Shown here: positions 57,089 through 64,000 of the stretch, in pieces
Numbering within the stretch: position 1 is the first letter of the stretch
Layout of the letters: every line of letters begins with the position of its first letter
NCBI GenBank assembly: GCA_025618425.1
Contig: CM046832.1
Location: forward strand, 47,889,026-47,953,025
Source of the DNA: Heliocidaris tuberculata
Lineage: Eukaryota; Echinodermata; Echinoidea; Camarodonta; Echinometridae
Direction: 5' to 3'
Length of the DNA: 64,000 nucleotides
Made by a program: the position numbers and the translations under genes
The notes under the pieces: generated by a model
Databases searched by the model: none
Told to the model about the DNA's origin: nothing
Seen by the model: only the letters and a program-made list of their open reading frames with translations

Positions 57089-57512
57089 AGCCCACCGCAC
57101 ACTTTACGATCGGTCTGCGATCCGATTTCGGAAAAATGTAATAGCATTTGATATAAACATTAAGACACAGAAAATCTTTTTCGATTGAGGTTCTGGACAG
57201 TCATATTAAGATAGAAAAATCGAAAATACGGCCTATTGCGAGCTTTCTACTCGGAGGAAAGGCCAAATCGGCTCCGAGTCGTAGTGCCGTCAGAGCAGTC
57301 CTACGATAAATCATTGTCTACGATTTGACACTGATTTTGCCCTAATTCCGAGTATGAGGCCGATAGCGCACACAAATCTCATGTTTAGCATTCCTATTAT
57401 TGTTCAGAACCTGAATCAGGTATATTTTATGTGTTAAAATGCCAATATTTAATCCTATTGCGATTTATTTCCAAAATTGGATTGCAGTCGCTTGTATAGT
57501 GTGCGGTGGGCT
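57089..57512. mobile_element. Harbinger-like MITE, TTA target duplication
   Basis: AGCCCACCGCACACTTTACGA at the left and TATAGTGTGCGGTGGGCT at the right are inverted repeats, flanked by TTA on each side (57086-57088 and 57513-57515). A three-base TWA duplication is typical of PIF/Harbinger elements. The interior has no coding frame. Confidence 0.75.
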
Positions 57513-57900
57513 TTATCTCATCTCACTTTAAAAAGTTCATAACTTTCTTATTCTTTCTCCAATTTTCTCAAACTTTCACTAATCTGTTTCCCTGAATTTT
57601 CTCTTCCCACCAAGGTCAATTTTTCTTTTTAACTCGGTTCAAAGTAATTTTTCCGCTTTGAATAAGGCTTAATTCCCCATTAAATTGTAAATGCTGAATA
57701 TTGTGTATATTGTAAATTTGTATATAATTTACACTTTACTATGTATATTTACATATTTTATATCAAGTCTTTACGTGAAAGAGTCAAAGCTTCTTGCCCT
57801 CCTAATAAACACAGTTCAAACTTTATAATACAAATCCACTGCTTTATCAGCCTTTATTTTTGTTGTGAAAACGAGTAATATATGTCAGTGAAATAAATTG
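57513..57900. other. Intergenic AT-rich DNA with a MITE half-copy
   Basis: 57530-57620 carries AAAAAGTTCATAACTTTCTTATTC and related words from one arm of the 9461-9955 element. The remainder is AT-rich with nothing recognisable. Confidence 0.4.
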
Positions 57901-58014
57901 GTTGTCAAATTTTTGAAATTTTTGTTATGACGAGCATAGTTATTCCACTTTCTAAGAGCCTTGTACGCTGGGAAAGAAGGAGGCAAAGAGAGGTATCACT
58001 GAGAAAGAGAGAGG

Positions 58015-58096
58015 GAGAGTGTTTGAGGGAGGGAGCGGAAGAGAGAGGGGGAGAGAAAGAAAGGGAGAGGGGAGAGAGGGATGAGAGAGAAATGAG

Positions 58097-58169
<73 letters not shown>

Positions 58170-58170
58170 A
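58015..58170 (+). repeat. (GA)n/(GT)n microsatellite
   Basis: About 115 bases of GA-rich sequence run directly into about 38 bases of GT repeat. It is intergenic, and the open frames on both strands are low-complexity. Confidence 0.9.
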
Positions 58171-58646
58171 GAGAAAAGGAGGGAGAGAAAGGTCCAATTA
58201 AGGGCTTCATATGCTAGTTATTCGAATGTGTTCGTTTGATTACCGGGTAAGCGCGGATTGAAGTTATTATTCATTTTCTATGCAAAGCCGGCATTATGAC
58301 TATTGTAGCTAATTCTAATTTAGCTTCGCACTGGCTTATGATGGTGTTGGTGGAAAGTTGCCCTCTTCTGAATTGGTCGATACTGTAATCCCTCTGCCTC
58401 CCCCCAACCGGGCCTCGTGCAACGTGCAGCTCGGGAAGATGCTGTTAGTGGAGACCCTGGTTGAGACTTCACGTCACCATGAATAACATTACAATTCATT
58501 TTACTCATGTTTTCGATGTCCCCCTTTTTCATATAAATCGTGAATTAATATCAGGTCTACAGAAAGAAAGATTATGCTAGTTACAACTTACAAGCAAGAA
58601 AAAAGATTAATAATAAGGATAATAGGGGAATTACTACTAATTCTGT

Positions 58647-58672
58647 TACTATTGTTCCTTGGAACAATAGTA
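58647..58672. repeat. Perfect 12-bp palindromic hairpin
   Basis: TACTATTGTTCC, a TT loop and GGAACAATAGTA pair perfectly, with CTG and CAG continuing the pairing outside one mismatch. It lies 120 bases upstream of the tRNA gene. Confidence 0.7.
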
Positions 58673-58791
58673 GCAGACTACAAATTGTCGAAGATCGATA
58701 TACTTATTACCACTATATTTGTCGCATGATGGCGCTACACTAAAAAAAATTTAACGTATATAAATTATAAGAGGCCAATCCCAGTATCGGT

Positions 58792-58864
58792 GTTTCCGTA
58801 GTGTAGTGGTTATCACGTGAGTCTAACACACTCAAGGTCCCCGGTTCGATCCCGGGCGGAAACA
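58792..58864 (+). tRNA. tRNA-Val (anticodon AAC)
   Basis: A 73-nt cloverleaf is clear. The acceptor stem GTTTCCG pairs with CGGAAAC, followed by discriminator A. The anticodon arm is TGAGT-CTAACAC-ACTCA with AAC at 58825-58827. The T arm is CCCGG-TTCGATC-CCGGG, and the A box (TAGTGTAGTGG) and B box (GGTTCGATCC) are canonical. A TTTTT pol III terminator follows at 58867-58871. There is no intron, and CCA is not encoded, as expected in eukaryotes. The sequence closely resembles animal nuclear tRNA-Val genes. Confidence 0.97.
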
Positions 58865-58866
58865 CG

Positions 58867-58871
58867 TTTTT
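58867..58871 (+). terminator. RNA polymerase III terminator
   Basis: A run of five T three bases after the tRNA 3' end. Confidence 0.85.
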
Positions 58872-61800
58872 GCAAAATTTTACAATTATTTGCTCGATTA
58901 GTTTTACTGTAGATATTTTTTTGTTGCTCGCTTGTGTCTTTACAGCCATCACATCAAAGGCTGATTCTATTCATATACAATGTAACAGGAAACTTTTCTG
59001 CAGTTTTAAGAAGTGTTCTAATTTGAGCCATGTATTCCAGCTATCGGTATCAAACCAATTAAAGTACATCAGCATCAATTTTAAGCAAATATGATAGGGT
59101 TCTAATAAATAAATGTAAGCAATAGTACACCCCCTCCTCCTCAAAAAAAAAGAAGAGAAAATGAATAGAAACCCAGGCCATGAATTATTCTCTTTAAGTG
59201 TTTCATGCAAAAGGAGTATATGAGTATAAACTTGCATATAGTACAATCATACCAATATAATGAGTTACTGTCAGTGAGACCAGGCTAATCAAGTATTTTT
59301 CAAAACACAGAGGAACAAAAAAAACACAACAAACAAACAAACAAACAAAACAAAACAAAATCTTCAAATACTATAAAATGACAAGATGACAAGAAATCAT
59401 TTTGTGAACATCTACAGAACATTTTTTTGAAAACTTACTGTGACAGTGTTCTCAAACAGAAGGATATGATAATCATGACAAAAATATTTTGGAAGCATTT
59501 CAAATGTTTCAAAAATATTACGAGCAGTTGAAAGATCACAACTAACCTAGTTGACTATAGCTATAAACTGCATTTTAGTGTAACTATAGAATCTGCCATA
59601 AAATTGATGATACACACATGGCATGACTAACTATTGCCCCCATCATAGATGATAACTTGTGAAGTTTCAATGGTATAATGTGTGTATGGTAGAAAATGTC
59701 AACTGTACAACTGATTGGAGAGTTATTTAATTTCATACCAAAACTTCAAAATTTTTTGGCTGATTTTTAACATATCAGATTCCTCACAACCAGTGTCTTG
59801 GCAGAAGGGTATTGGGTTTATCTTCATCGTTTTCCTTTCTTCCCCCCCCCCCTTTCTTTTATTGGGGATCCGTATTGTTTAATGGGGGCCAATAAGCTGA
59901 AATTTGAACAAGAAAAATCACCCCTTCAAAGTCTCCATCATATAAATGCTAGATAATATGAATTAAAGGGTACCAATCACCAAAAAATATTTTACTCTGT
60001 ATATTAGAGGTTCCATGTCATTCTACTATATTCCAAATATGGGCTTCGAATATCACTTCTATGACGAGATATTACAAGTTTAATTATACTCTCTATAAGC
60101 ATAAAAGCGACTCGTGAGTAGACTACTCAACGCACCCATACGCGCTCGCCAAGATAGGGCTCGCGCAGAACCCAACTCGGAGATTCGGTTCCGTGCGAGC
60201 ACCTTCATGTTATCCTTTCTTTCCTTCATACTCCTGCACTGTTGACCTATAGAATTTCAGATAAAGTTCTTTGAGGTTAATTTTATACTTTCCAGCGGTA
60301 TAATATATACAAATTATTTTTTTCAGGTGGTTGGTACACTTTAAAATCCACATATAAAGTGTGCACACACTTGTAAACTGGGGGTGGAGGTGGGGGAGGG
60401 GTGGGGGTTAGGGGCATGTCAGATATTGATTTTTTTCCATGATCACCCAAGTTTCAGACATTACATCATGAAGGTTATCATCTCAAATTTAGCCCTAGCT
60501 ATCACACATGATATCTGAAACAGCTAGCAGTCTGCTAAATATTAGATGGCTCTCAACAGACAATATGCAATGAACTAAAGTGTCTTCTTTATCATAACAA
60601 ATACTATGTTTTAATTTAATGACAGGAAAGAGGTCAAAAACAAAAATTAAGTACATGTACCAGTATGGATGAATTAGTACAAACTTTCTTACAATACAAG
60701 TTTCTGTTACAATTGGATTTAAATACTTACATCAAATAACTGATAAAAGAGTTAAATAAGTAACACATGTACAAGCAGTGTAATCATAATGGCCCGAATT
60801 CATGAAAGAGGTTTATCTTAAACCATGGTCTAAACCATGGTTTAAGTATCCGCCGTTGACTAAAATAAGTGTAAATAATCGTAAATAAGCGTATATAAGC
60901 ACATTACTATCCACCCATTGGGCATGAGGACATGCGCGCACTACGCTTATGGAAGTTTAAACCATGGGTTAGATAAACCCATTTTGTGAATTTGGGCCAA
61001 TGAGTTTGAGGTACAATTCACATGACATACAGCAGCATCTTAAAAATGAAAAAGTTGGATAAGGTGTTCATAATAGAAGCATTCCTCTTATCAAGAAAAG
61101 ATAAATGCTATTCATTTTGGTCCCAATTTATTTTTTACTGATAATGGACTTTCATAAATTTTCTTTGTCTCTGTATCTATTGAGGTAAAACAGAAATTGC
61201 ATTTCCTTGCATTTCCTTGCATTCAATTCAAAGGCTCTGATCTGCAATGACAACACAAGGTTTTTCATTAAAAACATATTGCTGTAACAGATTTTACTCA
61301 AACACAAAATTTCAATAAACACCAAACTGAAGAAAGGTCATAAATACATTTTAAGCGAATAGATCGTTCACAATTTTTTAATATAAAAATGAGGGCAGGT
61401 CATTAAATCCAATGCATGTACCAGTAAAATGAAATCATTATGAACTAACAGTCTCAATTAAAATGTCACCAAGTTTATAAAAAAACTTGAAACCTATCTC
61501 ATGTCAGAACTCTATGGTTGATTTTTATATATTTTACAATGTTATCTATTCAGTACTACTTACTCTGTCTCATGTAATATTCATAACTAGTTTCATATGT
61601 TTTAGGTGCCTTCAGTACCCCTTGGAATGGATATGTGCACCTTAGAAATGTTGTTATTATTATTATTATTATTATTATCAATAGGATTATGAGAAGAAAT
61701 ATAATTCTATGCAAAACTACTTTATATAAATACATATTCTCTTTCGTAATGTCTACTGGTAAATTTAAGTTTCTAAGTACTATCATCAATCTCTTTATTT

Positions 61801-62335
61801 ACAAACTACACTGTACAACACTATACAGATTGCATAATGTATACATATACAAAAATAACATCATTATCACAATATTGCTGTAGAACATCAATGGCAATGT
61901 AAATACTTGAGAAGCACAGTATCAGCATGGAGTTTTGGAATCATGCTCAATTAATGATTAATGAGTTACTACTCCTTGAATATATATATAGGGCTCGTTA
62001 AAAAGAAATATGTAGATGTGGGTAATTTTAAGAAATATCATATTACAATAAGAAAGAAAAAGGAATTCTCCACTGTAAATAAAACAACGTATATATTCTG
62101 TATGAGCATGTAGCAGTTGTTTTATCATTTAATTTATTAATTTCTCAACTGTCAGATCTGAAGTTTAATAATCATGGAAACATTTAAGTAAATTCCAAAC
62201 TTTTATCAGAATCACTGACTTAATAATACCAAATACAATGAATATTTGCATGCTTTGTTTTCACTTCTACATATCAATGGTAGTGATATGCAAGTTTGAA
62301 AAAATATGTTAGTAGTTTTTTACATATACATGTAT

Positions 62336-62375
<40 letters not shown>

Positions 62376-62880
62376 TTAAAATATCTTTCAGTTTATGTTA
62401 CTAACTGCTGCCGGTATACCTTTTTAATATTTTTGTTAATTGATTTTTCAACATGAAGTTTCTAAAAATGACAGTACTGAAATATGAAAAGATATATACT
62501 TTCTTGTACAATAGCCCATAGTAATTTTTTATCAATAGACTTGAAATGAACACTTCCATGGGCACAAATAAAATAACCCTTCATTTATTAAACTTTCAGG
62601 AAGTATACTTAACATATTTTTACATAACACACCAAATTATATATTCCAAAGTATCCTGAATGACTGTAACATTGCGTTCTTAATTGTCTTCAGCCTATTT
62701 TTGACGCTCATATTTTGAACAATTCACAGCTGATATCCAAACATCACCTAAAGATGGATCGATTGTGGGGATATGAATACTAGCTGCAAATGACATGATG
62801 CCCTTGCCTTTAATGCAGTGATAAAAAGACAGATACCAACACAGGATGGACCAAAAACAGGTATGGACCTCTTAATTCAT
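58872..62880. other. AT-rich DNA with no recognised gene
   Basis: It contains CAAAACAAAACAAAA-type runs (59330-59360), a C run near 59844, a G-rich stretch (60379-60412), ATT microsatellite (61653-61678) and AT dinucleotides (62347-62372). No exon with splice signals was found. It may partly be the 3' UTR of the minus-strand gene that ends at 63271. Confidence 0.5.
60791..60998. mobile_element. Foldback element with GGCCCGAATTCATGAAAGAG ends
   Basis: GGCCCGAATTCATGAAAGAGGTTTATCTTAAACCATGG pairs with CCATGGGTTAGATAAACCCATTTTGTGAATTTGGGCC. AAACCATGG occurs three times inside. It belongs to the same broad class as the other GGGCC-ended elements here. Confidence 0.75.
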
Positions 62881-62885
62881 AACCT

Positions 62886-63031
62886 GGGCCCTGCTTCATA
62901 AAACTTATTCTCAATAACAACTGCCACAATCTATACCAAATGCACTAACAGCCAATCAAATGCAGTAGTTTCAGAAGCATTTATCAATGATTGTAACTTG
63001 TTATTGGCAAGAGGTTTTGTGAAACAGGGGG
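62886..63031. mobile_element. Foldback MITE, GGGCCCTGTTTCATAAA family, copy 4
   Basis: GGGCCCTGCTTCATAAAACTTAT is at the left and AGGTTTTGTGAAACAGGGGGG at the right. The interior carries AGCCAATCAAATGCAGTAGTTTC. The arms and internal words match copies 1-3. Confidence 0.8.
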
Positions 63032-63094
63032 GTACCATAAGACAATACTGAGAGTGATAAATAACACAATAAAGGCACACTAGTACACGGTGCT

Positions 63095-63268
63095 CCGACA
63101 TATGCTCTGGCGACAATTACTCAGGGCTTTATTTTGTCCAAGATGTAGGGATTAGGGTCAGGGTGGCACTTGGTTTCAGGTTAAGTGAGGGTTAGGGGTA
63201 GTGTTTGGTCAAGGGCTGAAGTCAGGAACTGACCGCGAAGCAATCATCGCCAGAGCATGTGTCGTACA
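63095..63268. mobile_element. Foldback element abutting a stop codon
   Basis: CCGACATATGCTCTGGCGACAATTACTC and GAAGCAATCATCGCCAGAGCATGTGTCG are inverted ends. GTTAGGG words and GTGTTTGGTCAAGGG lie inside. It is homologous to 23745-23942. Its right end touches the stop codon of the exon at 63271-63427. Confidence 0.7.
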
Positions 63269-63270
63269 AC

Positions 63271-63427
63271 CTAGTAGGCGACCGGCCATACTGATGGTGG
63301 TTCACAATCTGAAGGCTCTCCATCACCACAAAACCTATTGTAAGTCACCTTGGTGTCAAACCCAAGCAGTTGCCTTTCCTCAAAGATACGGAATGTAAAA
63401 GTGGACTGGCCTGTGCCTATGAAGTAT
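63271..63427 (-). CDS. Probable last coding exon of an unidentified minus-strand gene
   Basis: On the minus strand, GTTTGTATTTCAG precedes an open frame of 51 codons to TAG. It reads [20 protein letters not shown], then [15 protein letters not shown] and [10 protein letters not shown]. The first base completes a codon from the preceding exon (phase 2), which was not found in the window. The composition and the clean acceptor argue that it is real coding sequence. GTGxSxFTF is faintly like part of a TLDc domain, but the remainder does not fit, so no family is assigned. The stop lies at the edge of a foldback element, so the C terminus may have been set by that insertion. Confidence 0.5.
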
Positions 63428-64000
63428 CTGAAATACAAACAAAATAAATGTTTTTAAGCACAGACTGGACTTCAACATAGTCCATGAAATTGGCTTCTCA
63501 AGTAAAGCTACTCTTCACCAGTCACAGTTATCAAACTTTATATGTAATAGACAATGCCTCATTATTATCTACAAGAATTGAAAATATGTCAATACCCATT
63601 ACCTCATTACATGTGCCTAACTAAACAAAAGGAGAATCATTACCATAACATGCAGCACTGATTTTATAATTCAAGTAACAATTCACATTATAAATAAATA
63701 TTTGCAGTTTGATGAAAAGTACTGAAGAGAAATTGAAAAATTATGAAAAACGTGCTTCAAGGATTCTGTAACTGCATATAATAAGTTTTCTAATTTCCTT
63801 CAAGTTTATCAGTGATGGACTTGCTAGATTGAAAATAAAAACCCACAAACACTGAAATTGATTTTTTTTGCAGCATGTTTGAAAACATATATATCAAATT
63901 ACTCTCCTTCTATAAACTTGTAGGACACTAGCGAATTCATCAAGGAAATTTAAGGAACAATTGTTCCTGGACATACCATTTCTAATCCAATTTGCTTCCC

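Noticed and set aside
63976..64000. Possible exon end on the minus strand (GAAATG|GTATGT)
   Set aside because: It looks like a donor, but joining it to the exon at 63427 would create a TGA stop at the junction, so it is not supported as the preceding exon.

Overview
The window is animal nuclear DNA, most likely from an echinoderm and probably a sea urchin. It has small exons separated by long AT-rich introns with GT-AG borders. It is rich in the word TACATGTA, in poly(G)/poly(C) and (CT)n/(GA)n tracts, and in foldback elements (arms beginning GGGCCCTGTTTCATAAA or AAGGGAAAGTCCACC) of a kind I associate with sea urchin DNA. The species assignment is inference; no bacterial, plasmid or viral gene organisation is visible.

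Layout. (1) About 1.7-8.1 kb, + strand: PFDN5 (prefoldin subunit 5), complete in six coding exons, 155 aa. (2) 11.6-31.0 kb, + strand: a complete kinesin-3 family gene that I assign to KIF28. It has 21 coding exons and 998 aa, with a motor domain, neck, coiled coil, FHA domain and a long C-terminal region. Its first intron is a textbook U12-type AT-AC intron, it contains a probable 12-nt microexon, and the last exon ends in a CaaX-type tail (CSIM). (3) 34.2-52.5 kb, - strand: a muscle-type myosin essential light chain gene, 153 aa, convergent with KIF28. A tandem duplication of about 2 kb, offset about 4.2 kb, has copied its last exon and 3' UTR, giving a second in-frame C-terminal exon. An additional phase-compatible N-terminal exon lies in a GC-rich patch near 49.1 kb. 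(4) 54.2-56.4 kb, + strand: a three-exon gene for an unrecognised 212-aa protein with a basic, cysteine-containing N terminus and an acidic remainder, behind a promoter with CRE-like and CCAAT motifs. (5) 58.8 kb: tRNA-Val(AAC). (6) 63.3 kb, - strand: the probable last coding exon of an unidentified gene entering from the right.

The rest is introns and intergenic DNA crowded with non-autonomous transposons (Tigger-like, Harbinger-like and several foldback families), tRNA-derived SINEs, a decayed LINE reverse-transcriptase tail, minisatellites and microsatellites. Inside the three main genes, the long pyrimidine tracts lie almost always on the sense strand.

The genes do not form an operon: prefoldin, an FHA kinesin, a myosin light chain and the orphan gene are independent units. 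The most rewarding parts are the alternative-exon architecture of the light-chain gene, the KIF28 tail and U12 intron, and the orphan gene. All exon models here were read by eye from splice signals, reading frame and protein similarity, without transcript evidence.
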